A DNA stretch of 64,000 nt, taken from an uncultured Alteromonadaceae bacterium. Lineage in GTDB: Bacteria > Pseudomonadota > Gammaproteobacteria > Enterobacterales > Alteromonadaceae. The position numbers and the translations under genes are program-made. Numbering within the stretch: position 1 is the first letter of the stretch; every line of letters begins with the position of its first letter. Location of the stretch: contig CANLWS010000006.1 in assembly GCA_947494925.1 (NCBI GenBank), forward strand, positions 358,087-422,086, given 5' to 3'. The notes below the pieces were generated by a model that did not search any database, was not told where the DNA came from, and saw only the letters and a program-made list of their open reading frames with translations. Below are positions 1 through 9,906 of the stretch, in pieces.

Positions 1-72
1 AATTACAAGAACAGGAACGACAGGCCCCTGAGTAAACACTTCTTCAGAGGAAACTTTCCAGTTTTTAGTCAT
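1..72 (-). CDS. eda: KDPG aldolase, N-terminal fragment (cut by window edge)
   Basis: Only the first 24 codons are inside the window. They begin MTKNWKVSSEEVFTQGPVVP, which matches the start of 2-keto-3-deoxy-6-phosphogluconate aldolase as found in enterobacteria. The enzyme splits KDPG into pyruvate and glyceraldehyde 3-phosphate, the last step of the Entner-Doudoroff pathway. The ATG is 5 bases after the glk stop, so it is very probably the last gene of the zwf-pgl-edd-glk-eda operon. The catalytic residues are outside the window. Identification rests on the N-terminus plus context. Confidence 0.88.
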   Translation of the reverse strand, partial: MTKNWKVSSEEVFTQGPVVPVLVI

Positions 73-77
73 ATTCG

Positions 78-1031
78 TTACCCTTTATAATTTTGTTCTA
101 GATACGCCGCGGCGCCTAACAGCCCGTGATCCGGTTCTGTGATAATAAATGTTGGAATGGAAGCGACATAGTCTTTAAAACGACCTTTTGCCTCAAAACG
201 AGCACGGAAGTCACTTTGCTTAGCAAAGTCTACAAACCTTGGCGCAATGCCACCTCCAATATAGACACCGCCAGCGGTTCCGAGGTTGAGTGCCAGGTTG
301 CCCGCAAAACTGCCCAGAATACGAAAGAACTGATGTAATGCTTGAACGCATAACTCACATTCATTATTCATAGCTTTATTTGTGATATCAGCGGGATCAG
401 TATATTTAGCTTCTTCACTGCGATGCATAGCAAGTCCTTGATAAATATGCACAACACCTCTGCCTGACAGCACTTCCTCAGCGGATACATGACCTAATGC
501 ATTTTTGACAAACTGCCAAATCGCAAAATCGTATTCATCAAAGGGGGCAAAATCCACATGCCCTCCTTCACCGTCGAGAGCTTTCCAGCCATCATCAGTG
601 TAAGTAAGGTGGTCAACCCCAAGACCGGTTCCGGGACCACATACAGCGATGTTCGCTTTTTCGACAGCTTCACCACCACCAATCTGAACTTTCTGATCAC
701 TATTAAGAACAGGTAACGAATGGGCAACCGAGGTGAAATCATTAATCACTCCCAGCCAATCCAGTGCCAGTTCTTGTTTTAAAGCTGCTATTGAAAATTG
801 CCAATAATGATTGGTCATTTTTACCCAATCACCAGGAACGGGACAGGCTATAGCAATACATCCAGAGGTAAATTTCACCTGAGGATGAGCAGCAAAATAG
901 TGCTTAATCGCCAGACCAATAGTGTCAAAATCATTACACAGATACTTTTCAATGCTGTGTAATTTGTCGTTCTCAAATATGGCGAGCCTGATGTTGGTAC
1001 CACCAACATCGGCGACAAATCTAGTCGACAT
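78..1031 (-). CDS. glk: Glucokinase
   Basis: ATP-dependent glucokinase (317 residues) phosphorylates glucose to glucose 6-phosphate in the cytoplasm. It is the E. coli Glk type: an N-terminal phosphate-binding motif ADVGGTNIRLA, an ATP-domain motif VCGPGTGLGV and the glucose-site motif DGEGGHVDFAP. An upstream in-frame start would add 16 residues and run into edd. I chose the ATG at 1031 because the family motif follows directly and AGGAG stands just upstream. The start is 4 bases after the edd stop, which indicates translation as part of the operon. With zwf, pgl, edd and eda it gives a full route from glucose to pyruvate and triose phosphate. Confidence 0.95.
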   Translation of the reverse strand: MSTRFVADVGGTNIRLAIFENDKLHSIEKYLCNDFDTIGLAIKHYFAAHPQVKFTSGCIAIACPVPGDWVKMTNHYWQFSIAALKQELALDWLGVINDFTSVAHSLPVLNSDQKVQIGGGEAVEKANIAVCGPGTGLGVDHLTYTDDGWKALDGEGGHVDFAPFDEYDFAIWQFVKNALGHVSAEEVLSGRGVVHIYQGLAMHRSEEAKYTDPADITNKAMNNECELCVQALHQFFRILGSFAGNLALNLGTAGGVYIGGGIAPRFVDFAKQSDFRARFEAKGRFKDYVASIPTFIITEPDHGLLGAAAYLEQNYKG

Positions 1032-1035
1032 CCAC

Positions 1036-2856
1036 TTACTCCTGTTCCACAAATAAGGAACAAGCGCCCTGCTCTGCACCAGTCAAAGTACTGCGCATAC
1101 CTGCAAACATTTCTCGGCCCATGCCAATTTGATGCTTACCTATATTGGAGGCAATCGCTACGCGTTTTGACAATACTTCTGCTTCGACCAGTAGCGACAT
1201 TTCGCCCGTTTCAGTGTTGAGTTCAATAAGGTCGCCATTTTCAACTTTGGCCAACAAACCACCCTTGTAGGCCTCTGGAGTGACATGAATGGCAGCAGGC
1301 ACTTTACCTGATGCTCCAGACATCCTTCCATCTGTAACCAAAGCGACTTTATAACCTTTGTCCTGAAGTACTCCTAAAGGCGGTGTCAGTCTGTGTAATT
1401 CTGGCATACCAATCGCCGCCGGCCCCTGAAAGCGCACAACCACAATACAGTCTTTATTCAGTGCACCAGATTGGAACGCAGCATCCAGTTCAAACTGGTC
1501 TTCAAACACTACTGCAGGGGCTTTAATGTGACAATGGGGTTCGCGCAATGCGGATGTTTTCATCACTCCGCGACCTAAATTGCCGTGTAAAACAGATAGT
1601 CCGCCGTCAGGCTTAAAGGGTTTAGCAGCGCTTGACAGGACATCTTTATCCAAGGATTCAGTCGGACCATCCTGCCAGGACAATTCACCATCACGCAATA
1701 CAGGTTCCTTGGTGTATTGCTCAAGTCCTTGACCACAAATAGTGTTCACATCAGAGTGTATCAGGCCCGCATCAAGCAGCTCTTTAAACAATAGTGACAT
1801 GCCACCTGCAGCTACAAAGTGATTAATATCCGCAGATCCATTAGGATAAATACGAGTCAACAACGGAACGGCGTTCGAGATATCAGAGAAATCATCCCAA
1901 TTGATCTTGTAACCCGCTGCACGCGCCACAGCAACCAAATGCATAGTGTGATTAGTCGAACCTCCCGTAGCCAGCAACCCAACCAAACCATTAACTATTG
2001 ATTTAGCATCAACTATGTGGCCAATGGGCATATAGTTATCACCAAGATCTGTAAGTCTTGTTACTTGTCTGGCAGCCGCTTTTGTCAACGCATCACGTAG
2101 TTCGGTACCTGGGTTAACAAAAGAAGCTCCGGGCAGATGTAACCCCATGACTTCAACAACCAACTGATTGCTGTTAGCCGTACCATAAAAAGTACAGGTT
2201 CCGGCTGAGTGGTAACTTTGTGACTCAGCTTCAAGTAACTCTTCTCGTCCTACCTTACCTTCAGCGTAAGCCTGCCGGACCCGAGCTTTTTCCTTATTGG
2301 GAATACCTGACGGCATTGGGCCAGCGGGCACAAATACTGTCGGAAGGTGTCCGAAACTCAACGCACCAAGTAGTAATCCAGGGACAATTTTATCGCAAAT
2401 TCCAAGCATCAACGCACCGTCAAACATATTGTGCGAAAGCGCGACGGCGGTAGACTGTGCAATAACATCACGACTCATTAAACTCAGATCCATTCCTGGA
2501 TTTCCCTGAGTTACACCGTCACACATAGCAGGAACACCACCGGCGAATTGCGCAACACTGCCGATATCGTTTATCGCTTGTTTTAAAATAGCTGGATAAG
2601 TCTCATAGGGCTGATGAGCAGAAAGCATATCGTTGTATGACGAAACTATCGCAACGTTCGCTTTTGTCATGCTACGCAAGTCTGCTTTGTCTTCCTGATT
2701 ACAAGCAGCGAAACCATGCGCAAGATTACCGCAGGACAAGACTCCTCTGTGCGGTCCATTTCGTCTTGCTATGTCTATTTTTTCCAGGTATGCCTTTCTG
2801 CTTTGGCGACTGCGTTCAATAATACGTTCAGTCACTTCTTGAATAATTGAGTTCAT
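1036..2856 (-). CDS. edd: Phosphogluconate dehydratase
   Basis: This 606-residue protein dehydrates 6-phosphogluconate to KDPG, the first committed step of the Entner-Doudoroff pathway. It belongs to the IlvD/Edd family of [4Fe-4S] dehydratases. Visible family signatures are [14 protein letters not shown], the second cluster-ligand region [23 protein letters not shown], and the C-terminal [17 protein letters not shown]. Length is normal for Edd (about 600). It sits 10 bases downstream of pgl and 4 upstream of glk, in one operon that most likely starts at zwf and is controlled by HexR. Confidence 0.97.
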   Translation of the reverse strand: MNSIIQEVTERIIERSRQSRKAYLEKIDIARRNGPHRGVLSCGNLAHGFAACNQEDKADLRSMTKANVAIVSSYNDMLSAHQPYETYPAILKQAINDIGSVAQFAGGVPAMCDGVTQGNPGMDLSLMSRDVIAQSTAVALSHNMFDGALMLGICDKIVPGLLLGALSFGHLPTVFVPAGPMPSGIPNKEKARVRQAYAEGKVGREELLEAESQSYHSAGTCTFYGTANSNQLVVEVMGLHLPGASFVNPGTELRDALTKAAARQVTRLTDLGDNYMPIGHIVDAKSIVNGLVGLLATGGSTNHTMHLVAVARAAGYKINWDDFSDISNAVPLLTRIYPNGSADINHFVAAGGMSLLFKELLDAGLIHSDVNTICGQGLEQYTKEPVLRDGELSWQDGPTESLDKDVLSSAAKPFKPDGGLSVLHGNLGRGVMKTSALREPHCHIKAPAVVFEDQFELDAAFQSGALNKDCIVVVRFQGPAAIGMPELHRLTPPLGVLQDKGYKVALVTDGRMSGASGKVPAAIHVTPEAYKGGLLAKVENGDLIELNTETGEMSLLVEAEVLSKRVAIASNIGKHQIGMGREMFAGMRSTLTGAEQGACSLFVEQE

Positions 2857-2866
2857 TTATCTGCTC

Positions 2867-3559
2867 CTAAGGCGCCCAGACTAGTTCAACGTCAGCACGA
2901 TTTAATACGGCACGGATAGGCATTTCAGATTCGTTTTGCCCATCAATAGCGTTTTGCAAAACCTCTTTTTTGGCCTCGCCAGTCAGGTGTAAAAAGATTT
3001 TCCTGCTATAAAGTAATGCAGGTAAAGTTAACGACATTCTTTGGTTTGGTGCCGTTGTGGGCTGCACGGCAATAAAAGCGTTACCTGAGTCCATATCCAA
3101 TCCTTGTAAAACCTGATCAGAACATGGAAACAACGAAGCTGTATGCCCATCTTCACCCATTCCAAGTATCAGTACATCAAATGGAGTTTGCATTTGCTGC
3201 AATTGCAAGGTACATGCAGCAACAGCCTCAGACGCATCGGAGTGTTGCGTTTTCAAACTGACGAAATTGGCTTTGGAAGCAAAGTTTACCAATAGGTTTT
3301 CGCGCACCAATTTTGCATTACTTGCGTCATCGCTTTCATCAACCCAACGCTCATCAGCTAGAGTCACGTCAACGTCTTCCCAACCCAGATCCACGTTGGA
3401 AAGCGCCGCGAACAAGCCCATAGGGGTTCGCCCGCCAGATACAACAAGACTGGCACGCCCATTTTCAAGAATTCCATTCTTTAACAGTTGTGTAATTTGT
3501 TCTGCAAAGGAATGATTTAAGGCTTCCTTTGTCTCAAAAATAGATTGCTTTAAAGGCAT
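2867..3559 (-). CDS. pgl: 6-phosphogluconolactonase
   Basis: Hydrolyses 6-phosphoglucono-lactone, the product of Zwf, to 6-phosphogluconate, the substrate of Edd. It is the SOL/DevB type (230 residues), with VVSGGRTP near the N-terminus and the active-site region GMGEDGHTASLFP. A longer frame starts at 3601 inside zwf. I chose the ATG at 3559 because MPLKQSIF begins the family alignment, it lies 1 base after the zwf stop, and a GGGG ribosome-binding stretch precedes it. Position in the operon matches its step in the pathway. Confidence 0.95.
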   Translation of the reverse strand: MPLKQSIFETKEALNHSFAEQITQLLKNGILENGRASLVVSGGRTPMGLFAALSNVDLGWEDVDVTLADERWVDESDDASNAKLVRENLLVNFASKANFVSLKTQHSDASEAVAACTLQLQQMQTPFDVLILGMGEDGHTASLFPCSDQVLQGLDMDSGNAFIAVQPTTAPNQRMSLTLPALLYSRKIFLHLTGEAKKEVLQNAIDGQNESEMPIRAVLNRADVELVWAP

Positions 3560-3560
3560 C

Positions 3561-5051
3561 TTATTTTTTCCCCATTCGGCTTTCGTACCAAGCACGGTCA
3601 TCTCTTGCTAAAAGGGCAATCGATGCAACCGGTCCCCATGTTCCAGCCTGATAAGGTTCTGGCTTTTCATTACTGCTTTCCCAAGCGGAGAAAATTCCAT
3701 CCACCCAGGTCCAGGCCTGTTCAACTTCATCACGGCGAACAAACAAAGACTGGTTACCAATCATCACTTCCAGAAGTAATTTTTCGTATGCGTCTGCAAT
3801 TCGTTCATCTTTGAACTCTTCAGAAAAACTCAGATTTAATTTGGATTTTTGTAAATCCATCTGTCCTTTGCCGGTCAGTCCTGGGACTTTATTCATCACT
3901 GTCACTTCAACACCTTCGTCAGGTTGAAGTCGAATTGTCAGCTTGTTGGGTGGCAGTTGAGAAAAACTATCACCGAATAGATTGTGGGGTTGGCGCTTAA
4001 AATAAATGACCACTTCACTGACTTTATTTGGCAATCTTTTACCGGTTCTTAAATAAAAGGGTACACCGGCCCAACGCCAGTTATCCAATTCCACTTTCAA
4101 CGCAACGAAGGTTTCTGTGGCACTTTCTGTATTGGCCCCTTCTTCTTCCAGATAACCAGGAACTTCCTGACCTTTTACAAAACCGCTGATGTATTGCCCA
4201 CGCACCGTATTTTCACGCACGTTAGCTGGCGTGATCGGACGAAGTGCCTTAAGGACCTTAAGTTTTTCATCCCGAATACTGTCTGCATCCAATGTTGCAG
4301 GGGGTTCCATTGCGATCAACGTAAGAATCTGAAGCAAGTGGTTTTGCACCATATCGCGCATTTGTCCTGCTTCGTCGAAGTAGCCCCAACGACCTTCAAT
4401 CCCAACCGATTCTGCAACTGAAATTTGAACATGATCAATACAGTTGTGGTCCCAGTTTGTTGCAAAAATAGAATTAGCAAAGCGCAAAGCTACCAGATTC
4501 AATACGGTCTCTTTACCCAGATAATGGTCAATTCGATAAATTTGTTTTTCATCGAAGTACTCGGCGACCTGTTCGTTAATAACCTTGGATGATTCCAGGT
4601 CATGGCCCAATGGTTTTTCAAGTACTACTCTTACACTAGGATCAATTATTCCAGCGGTGTACAAGCCTTTACAGATATCGCCAAAAATTGAAGGTGGCGT
4701 GGCGAGATAGCAGACCATGGTGCGATGTTCATCCATGTGCTCTTTGAAAACGGAGTAACTTTCGCAGTTTTTCATGTCTACACAAACATAATCGAGTTTA
4801 GAAGAAAACCTTGCCCAGGTTTCTTCACACAACTCTTCACCACCAAAATTTTCAATATTGTCTTTAACTAAAACTACATAATCATCAACTGAAATGTCGT
4901 GTCTTGCGACACCAATGACCTTAGTTTCGGCGTGAATTAGTCCTGCTTTTTCTAACTGATAAAGCGATGGTAATAGTTTACGGCGTGCAAGATCCCCTTT
5001 GGTGCCAAAGAGAACAAAGTCACAGGGTTCGATAGAGTTTTCCAACACCAT
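3561..5051 (-). CDS. zwf: Glucose-6-phosphate 1-dehydrogenase
   Basis: Oxidises glucose 6-phosphate with NADP+, opening both the oxidative pentose phosphate and Entner-Doudoroff routes. The 496-residue length is typical. The nucleotide-binding motif FGTKGDLARRKLLPSLYQL is near residue 15, and the substrate-binding signature RIDHYLGKETV is near residue 175. It is the first gene of the minus-strand operon. The leader between it and divergent hexR contains a HexR-type palindrome (5156-5170), so repression by HexR and release by KDPG are expected from what is known of this regulator. Confidence 0.97.
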   Translation of the reverse strand: MVLENSIEPCDFVLFGTKGDLARRKLLPSLYQLEKAGLIHAETKVIGVARHDISVDDYVVLVKDNIENFGGEELCEETWARFSSKLDYVCVDMKNCESYSVFKEHMDEHRTMVCYLATPPSIFGDICKGLYTAGIIDPSVRVVLEKPLGHDLESSKVINEQVAEYFDEKQIYRIDHYLGKETVLNLVALRFANSIFATNWDHNCIDHVQISVAESVGIEGRWGYFDEAGQMRDMVQNHLLQILTLIAMEPPATLDADSIRDEKLKVLKALRPITPANVRENTVRGQYISGFVKGQEVPGYLEEEGANTESATETFVALKVELDNWRWAGVPFYLRTGKRLPNKVSEVVIYFKRQPHNLFGDSFSQLPPNKLTIRLQPDEGVEVTVMNKVPGLTGKGQMDLQKSKLNLSFSEEFKDERIADAYEKLLLEVMIGNQSLFVRRDEVEQAWTWVDGIFSAWESSNEKPEPYQAGTWGPVASIALLARDDRAWYESRMGKK

Positions 5052-5155
5052 TTTGTATCAACCTGTATAAATAATAATAGTGAATGTATTCACATGGCCG
5101 ACTACAAAACGCAGGCTGTCCATATGTTACAAGATTGCTAAAACTTAACACCAAA

Positions 5156-5170
5156 TGTAGTAATTTTACA
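5156..5170. promoter_or_regulatory. Candidate HexR operator upstream of zwf
   Basis: TGTAGTAATTTTACA agrees with the published HexR consensus (TGTAAT, three bases, ATTACA) at all but two of the twelve arm positions. It is about 105 bases upstream of the zwf start in the zwf-hexR intergenic region. Binding is inferred from the sequence. Confidence 0.75.
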
Positions 5171-5243
5171 ACTTTTTTGCCGTTAAAATCCGATAAATAC
5201 CGGCTAAATTTCCATATTCATGATCAAATCATGTAAATTTTTT

Positions 5244-5258
5244 TGTTAAAAAGTTACA
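5244..5258. promoter_or_regulatory. Weak HexR-like half-palindrome upstream of hexR
   Basis: TGTTAAAAAGTTACA keeps the outer TGT and ACA and the A/T centre of the HexR site, but three arm positions differ. It lies about 85 bases upstream of hexR and could serve autoregulation. The match is weak and may be chance in this AT-rich spacer. Confidence 0.3.
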
Positions 5259-5341
5259 AGAACCCTACCCTTTTCATACCCGACAGTGTTACTGTAAGCG
5301 GTAAAGTATAAGATTATTATAAGTAAGTTTGTGTTGCTCGT

Positions 5342-6196
5342 ATGAATATTCTTGAAAAAATAACTCAAAACAAATCCGCGTTCAGTAAGTCTGAACGAAA
5401 AGTCGCCGACATTATTTTAGCCAATCCACAAACCGCGATACATTCGAGTATAGCGACACTGGCGAAAATGTCAGATGTGAGTGAGCCTACGGTTAATCGT
5501 TTTTGCCGCAGACTTGATACAAAGGGCTTCCCCGATTTCAAATTGCACCTGGCACAAAGTCTTGCCAACGGAACACCTTACGTCAACCGACACGTTGAGG
5601 AACATGATGGTCCGGATGAGTACACCAAAAAGATTTTCGAGTCCACCATGGCCTCGCTGGAAGTAGCAAGACAATCCATTGATATCAATATTGTTAATCG
5701 AGTCGTAGACTTGCTCACCCAGGCCCAGAAGATTTCTTTCTTTGGTCTTGGCGCCTCTGCATCTGTTGCCCACGATGCATTAAATAAATTTTTCAGATTT
5801 AATGTGCCGGTCGTTTATTTCGAAGATATATTAATGCAGCGCATGAGTTGCATGAATTCCTGCGAGGACGACGTGGTGGTATTAATCTCTCACACAGGAA
5901 GAACCAAAAGCCTGGTGGAAATTGCACAGATAGCCCGTGCAAACGACGCCACCGTTGTTGGCATAACCTCAAAGAACAGCCCTTTGAGCCGTGAGTGTAA
6001 TTTAGTATTATCCTTGGAAGTCCCTGAAGACACGGACATGTACATGCCAATGGCTTCACGTATAGCCCAATTGACCTTAATTGATATTCTTGCGACGGGG
6101 TTTACTTTACGCCGCGGCGGAAAATTTCGCGAAAACCTCAAACGTGTCAAAGATACGCTGAGAGGTTCAAGGTTTGAAAAACGTACAGACAACTGA
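5342..6196 (+). CDS. hexR: HexR, RpiR-family regulator of central carbon metabolism
   Basis: 284-residue transcription factor. An N-terminal RpiR helix-turn-helix domain (about 1-80) contains LAKMSDVSEPTVNRFCRRL. A SIS sugar-phosphate-binding domain follows (about 125-250), with FFGLGASASVAHDA and SHTGRTKSLVEIA. Sequence close to HexR of Shewanella and E. coli, including ANPQTAIHSSIATLAKM. HexR is known to bind KDPG, which releases it from DNA, and to control Entner-Doudoroff, pyruvate kinase and gluconeogenic genes. Here it is divergent from its likely target operon zwf-pgl-edd-glk-eda and lies upstream of pykA, another likely target. A strong terminator follows. Confidence 0.95.
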   Translation: MNILEKITQNKSAFSKSERKVADIILANPQTAIHSSIATLAKMSDVSEPTVNRFCRRLDTKGFPDFKLHLAQSLANGTPYVNRHVEEHDGPDEYTKKIFESTMASLEVARQSIDINIVNRVVDLLTQAQKISFFGLGASASVAHDALNKFFRFNVPVVYFEDILMQRMSCMNSCEDDVVVLISHTGRTKSLVEIAQIARANDATVVGITSKNSPLSRECNLVLSLEVPEDTDMYMPMASRIAQLTLIDILATGFTLRRGGKFRENLKRVKDTLRGSRFEKRTDN

Positions 6197-6212
6197 ATAA
6201 CGTTAGAAATTG

Positions 6213-6238
6213 AAAAAGAGCCTCAGGGCTCTTTTTTT
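6213..6238 (+). terminator. Rho-independent terminator after hexR
   Basis: AAAAGAGCC, loop TCA, GGGCTCTTTTTTT forms a GC-rich stem followed by a U tract, 17 bases after the hexR stop. It separates hexR from pykA. Confidence 0.9.
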
Positions 6239-6280
6239 GTTAAAAAATTTCACATTTGGTTCATATTGCACTAGAATTTT

Positions 6281-6295
6281 TGTAATAAAATTACA
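6281..6295. promoter_or_regulatory. Perfect HexR-type operator upstream of pykA
   Basis: TGTAATAAAATTACA is a perfect palindrome (6-base arms, AAA centre) and matches the HexR consensus exactly. It is about 115 bases upstream of the pykA start. pykA is a known HexR target in related bacteria. Binding here is inferred. Confidence 0.87.
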
Positions 6296-6411
6296 GTTTA
6301 ATATCTAACCAAGTAAATTGTGTGTCAATTTCAGTAAAACGAGATCAATTCCGTTTTCCTGAGCTGTCCCATTTGCGATAAGTACTCCTACAAAAAGCGG
6401 ATATCACTATT

Positions 6412-7848
6412 ATGTTAAGACGAACAAAAATTCTGGCAACACTTGGACCAGCGACGGATACCGTCGAACGAATTGAAGCAATAATCAAAGCAGGTGCAAA
6501 CGTAGTCAGAATGAACTTCTCACATGGTAGCGCTGAAGATCATATTAAGCGTGCCAAAATGGTCAGGGAGTCTGCGGCTAAACTAGGTAAATACGTGGGA
6601 ATATTAGGTGATCTTCAGGGTCCAAAAATTCGTGTATCAAAATTTAAAGAAGGTGCAATAAACCTTGCTATTGGCGATTCATTTATTCTTGATGCCGATT
6701 TAGACAGTCTGGCCGGCGATCAGGAATCAGTTGGTATCGATTACAAAGCCTTACCTCAAGATGTGGATAAGGGTGATTTACTTTTGCTGGATGATGGCCG
6801 AATTCAGTTGCGGGTGACCTCTGTAGAAGGCAACAAGGTCCATACAGTAGTTACCGTGGGTGGGAAACTATCAAATAACAAAGGCATCAATCGACTTGGT
6901 GGTGGACTTTCCGCTGAAGCGCTAACAGAAAAAGATAAAAAGGATATACTCACTGCTGCAAAAATGAATGTTGATTATCTGGCAGTTTCCTTCCCTAGAA
7001 GTGGAGCAGATCTGGATTATGCTCGCTCCTTGGCGGAAGAAGCCGGATGTTTTGCTAAAATATGTGCCAAAGTAGAGCGTGCGGAAACGGTTGCCAGCGA
7101 TGAAGCAATTGATGACATTATTGAGGCATCGGATGCCGTGATGGTTGCCCGCGGTGATCTAGGCGTTGAAATTGGTGACGCTGAGCTGGTTGGCGTGCAG
7201 AAAAAACTGATTTCACGATCTCGGCAATTGAACAAAGTGGTCATTACTGCAACTCAAATGATGGAATCCATGATCAGCAGTCCAATGCCAACACGAGCGG
7301 AAGTAATGGACGTTGCCAACGCGGTTCTAGACGGAACTGATGCGGTAATGTTGTCAGCCGAAACCGCCGCTGGGGACTTTCCGGTCGAGACAGTATTGGC
7401 CATGGCCAGGGTCTGTGAAGGTGCTGAAACCCATCCTAGTGTAAAAATATCTAAACATCGTATTGATGAGTCCTTTTCTTCGGTCAGTGAGTCAATAGCG
7501 CTTGCTGCTGTTTATGCGGCAAACCATTTACACAGTGTTAAAGCACTGGTGGTACTGACCGAAAGTGGGAAAACGCCTAAGTTGATGTCGCGAATTACCA
7601 CAGCACTTCCAATTTATGCATTGTCTCGCCATGAGTCATCTTTAAATGCAATGGCTCTTTATCGAGGTGTTAAGCCCGTGTTTTTCGATTCCAGAGGCAG
7701 CGAGCCAGGGCAGCTGAAACAAGATGTAATAGATATTCTTAAAACTAAAAACCTGGTAAGTTCGGGTGATATTTTTGTGATGACATATGGCGATGAAATG
7801 GAAACCATAGGTTCTACAAACGCATTGAAGCTGGTTAACGTTCAATAG
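6412..7848 (+). CDS. pykA: Pyruvate kinase II
   Basis: Converts phosphoenolpyruvate and ADP to pyruvate and ATP. The 478-residue protein begins [15 protein letters not shown] and follows the PykA rather than the PykF pattern. Visible active-site pieces are NFSHGS, the catalytic-lysine region [12 protein letters not shown], the metal-binding [10 protein letters not shown] and the TATQMMESM loop. It has its own upstream region with a perfect HexR palindrome and an imperfect terminator hairpin after the stop. Coupling of pykA to HexR links lower glycolysis to Entner-Doudoroff flux. Confidence 0.96.
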   Translation: MLRRTKILATLGPATDTVERIEAIIKAGANVVRMNFSHGSAEDHIKRAKMVRESAAKLGKYVGILGDLQGPKIRVSKFKEGAINLAIGDSFILDADLDSLAGDQESVGIDYKALPQDVDKGDLLLLDDGRIQLRVTSVEGNKVHTVVTVGGKLSNNKGINRLGGGLSAEALTEKDKKDILTAAKMNVDYLAVSFPRSGADLDYARSLAEEAGCFAKICAKVERAETVASDEAIDDIIEASDAVMVARGDLGVEIGDAELVGVQKKLISRSRQLNKVVITATQMMESMISSPMPTRAEVMDVANAVLDGTDAVMLSAETAAGDFPVETVLAMARVCEGAETHPSVKISKHRIDESFSSVSESIALAAVYAANHLHSVKALVVLTESGKTPKLMSRITTALPIYALSRHESSLNAMALYRGVKPVFFDSRGSEPGQLKQDVIDILKTKNLVSSGDIFVMTYGDEMETIGSTNALKLVNVQ

Positions 7849-7869
7849 GTTCTTAATTTATTTCAACTG

Positions 7870-7922
7870 GGCAATACGCAATATGTCAGCATAAATGACG
7901 TAATGCGCATTGCCTTTTTTTA
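7870..7922 (+). terminator. Terminator after pykA
   Basis: A long imperfect hairpin with arms GGCAAT-ACGCA and TGCGC-ATTGCC is followed by a run of T. It is 22 bases after the pykA stop. Confidence 0.75.
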
Positions 7923-8023
7923 TGCGTCAAGCAATCCATCATGTGCTCCTATAGTGGTCTATCATTTAACAAAATATTTTTCTCTAACCTGAGCCAGTAA
8001 GATATCCAAAACAGGAGATCAAA

Positions 8024-9196
8024 ATGTCTGAAACGAAACAGTTCGATGTAGTAGTTTATGGTTCCACCGGATTTACTGGCCGCCTTGTGGCAAAGTATTT
8101 ATCGCAACAATATTCAGGTAATGAAGTACGCTGGGCTATGGCTGGCAGAAGTGAAGAGAAACTGGCCCAGGTTAGAGATGAAATCGGGGCACCAGCTGAT
8201 ACGCCATTCGTAGTTGCTGATGCTGATAACCTTGATAGTCTGAAAGCCATGGTTGCATCTACTAAAGTTGTGCTGACCACTGTTGGTCCCTACCAACTTT
8301 ATGGTTCAGAGTTGGTCAGGCTTTGTGCTGAGTTGGGCACCGACTATGTCGATCTATGTGGTGAACCAGCTTGGATGCACGTCATGATTGATGCTTATCA
8401 AGCTGATGCAGAAAAAAGTGGTGCCAGAATAGTGTTTTCCTGCGGGTTCGATTCCATCCCGTTCGATTTAGGCGTGTATCACCTGCAAAATTTAGCAAAA
8501 GAAAAATTTGGCCATACCCTGCCTCGAGTAAAAGGCAGGGTGAAAGGCATGAAAGGCACATTTTCAGGCGGCACAGCGGCAAGTCTCAAAGCGACTATGG
8601 CTGCTGCCCACAAAGATCCCGCCGTGATGAAAGTCCTGCTTAATCCGTTTTCGCTCACATCTGGTTTTCAAGGAGCTGAGCAACCTCACGGCATGAAACC
8701 TTATTTTGAAGAAGAGTTTAACAGCTGGGTAGCGCCATTTATAATGGCCGCGATTAATACACGAAATATACATCGCTCCAATGCATTATTACAGCATGAC
8801 TATGGTACACAATTTGTTTACGACGAAATGTTGTTTACCGGTCCAGGTGAGCAAGGAGAAGCAACGGCAAATGCGGTGGCAAATGATAAAAGCATGGCCG
8901 GTGATAAAGGACCTAAACCTGGAGAAGGACCAAGCAAAAAGGAGCGTGAGGAAGGGTTTTATGACCTGATGTTTTTCGGCAGTGATGAGCAAGGCAATAA
9001 GCTAGCAGTTAATGTCACAGGTGACAGAGATCCGGGTTATGGCTCGACATCAAAAATGATTGCAGAAAGTGCAATTTGCTTGGCTTTGGGACTTTGCGAT
9101 AAATCAGGTGGTATCTGGACCCCTGCCCCTGCACTTGGACATACCTTGATCAAGCGATTAGAGCAAAATGCAGGCATGACGTTTAACCAGGTCTGA
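8024..9196 (+). CDS. Saccharopine dehydrogenase-like NAD(P)-dependent reductase
   Basis: 390-residue protein with an N-terminal Rossmann fold: VVVYGSTGFTGRLVAKYL at about 9-26, then AMAGRSEEKL. This is the saccharopine dehydrogenase NADP-binding domain as in the family that includes trans-acting enoyl reductases and saccharopine dehydrogenase-like oxidoreductases. A glycine-rich FSGGTAASLKA stretch lies mid-protein. True saccharopine dehydrogenase activity is unlikely, because the wider family acts on varied lipid-like substrates and no lysine pathway genes are nearby. It is monocistronic, has AGGAG before the start, and ends at a bidirectional terminator shared with the convergent nitroreductase. 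Substrate unknown. Confidence 0.85.
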   Translation: MSETKQFDVVVYGSTGFTGRLVAKYLSQQYSGNEVRWAMAGRSEEKLAQVRDEIGAPADTPFVVADADNLDSLKAMVASTKVVLTTVGPYQLYGSELVRLCAELGTDYVDLCGEPAWMHVMIDAYQADAEKSGARIVFSCGFDSIPFDLGVYHLQNLAKEKFGHTLPRVKGRVKGMKGTFSGGTAASLKATMAAAHKDPAVMKVLLNPFSLTSGFQGAEQPHGMKPYFEEEFNSWVAPFIMAAINTRNIHRSNALLQHDYGTQFVYDEMLFTGPGEQGEATANAVANDKSMAGDKGPKPGEGPSKKEREEGFYDLMFFGSDEQGNKLAVNVTGDRDPGYGSTSKMIAESAICLALGLCDKSGGIWTPAPALGHTLIKRLEQNAGMTFNQV

Positions 9197-9241
9197 TTGT
9201 AACCATATAAGCAATATTTATTTGGACAATAGCATTTCATT

Positions 9242-9269
9242 AAAAAAGCCAGCGTTCGCTGGCTTTTTT
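9242..9269. terminator. Bidirectional terminator
   Basis: AAAAAAGCCAGCG, loop TT, CGCTGGCTTTTTT. Perfect stem flanked by A and T runs, so it can stop transcription from both convergent genes (8024 and 9832 sides). Confidence 0.92.
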
Positions 9270-9280
9270 AATAGAGTGAA

Positions 9281-9832
9281 TTAATCCCAGACCTCGAAAA
9301 AAGTATCACTGTCAATTTTGGGTTTGGGCATAATTTTGGTTACTGTGCTTCCCAAATATAAAAAACCAACTATTTCATCTTGCTCTGCCAATTCGAGTTC
9401 CGATTTCACACATTCATTTTGCGCATAACTACCGGTTCGCCATACTCCGCCAAACCCTTGCGCAAATGCCGCCATCTGCATTGCGTGGGCAGCGCAAGAG
9501 GCTGACGCGACTTGTTCAACCCAAGGCACTTTTTCATGTTCTTTATATTTGGCAATAACAATGATCACCATAGGCGCCCGAAGTGGCAACTGTGCAGCGC
9601 GACTTTTACTTTTGTCGTCCATGTCACTCGCATGCGCCGCTTTTTCGAATATCTGACCTAACTTGTTTAAACCTTCATTCTGGCAAACGATAAACCTCCA
9701 GGGTTTTAAACAGGCGTGATCAGGTGCTCGCAAAGCTGATTGCATTATGTTTTCAAGGCTAGCCCCCTGTGGTGCTGGTGCCTGAAGTCTGGGTTGTGAA
9801 GATCGATGTAAAAGGAGTTCCAAAGCGTCCAT
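9281..9832 (-). CDS. ydjA: YdjA-type NAD(P)H nitroreductase
   Basis: Small FMN-dependent nitroreductase-family protein of 183 residues, the length of E. coli YdjA. It starts MDALELLLHRSS as in YdjA. Other shared stretches are RAPDHACLKPWRF (FMN-binding region), LRAPMVIIVIAK, QGFGGVWRTGSYA and the C-terminal EQDEIVGFLYLGS. Likely a cytoplasmic homodimer that reduces nitro compounds or quinones; the natural substrate is not known. ydjA lies beside sppA in E. coli, and sppA is also close here (10875), so the neighbourhood is partly conserved with a DoxX gene inserted. Confidence 0.93.
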   Translation of the reverse strand: MDALELLLHRSSQPRLQAPAPQGASLENIMQSALRAPDHACLKPWRFIVCQNEGLNKLGQIFEKAAHASDMDDKSKSRAAQLPLRAPMVIIVIAKYKEHEKVPWVEQVASASCAAHAMQMAAFAQGFGGVWRTGSYAQNECVKSELELAEQDEIVGFLYLGSTVTKIMPKPKIDSDTFFEVWD

Positions 9833-9872
9833 CGTAATTCCTGAAAACAGCTATTAGTTCAGTTAGTCTACA

Positions 9873-9897
9873 TAAAAAAGGCGCCTCAGGCGCCTTT
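9873..9897 (-). terminator. Terminator after the DoxX gene
   Basis: On the minus strand AAAGGCGCC, loop TGA, GGCGCC is followed by a T run, 10 bases after the stop of the gene ending at 9907. The stem is perfect. Confidence 0.88.
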
Positions 9898-9906
9898 CGG
9901 ATAAGA

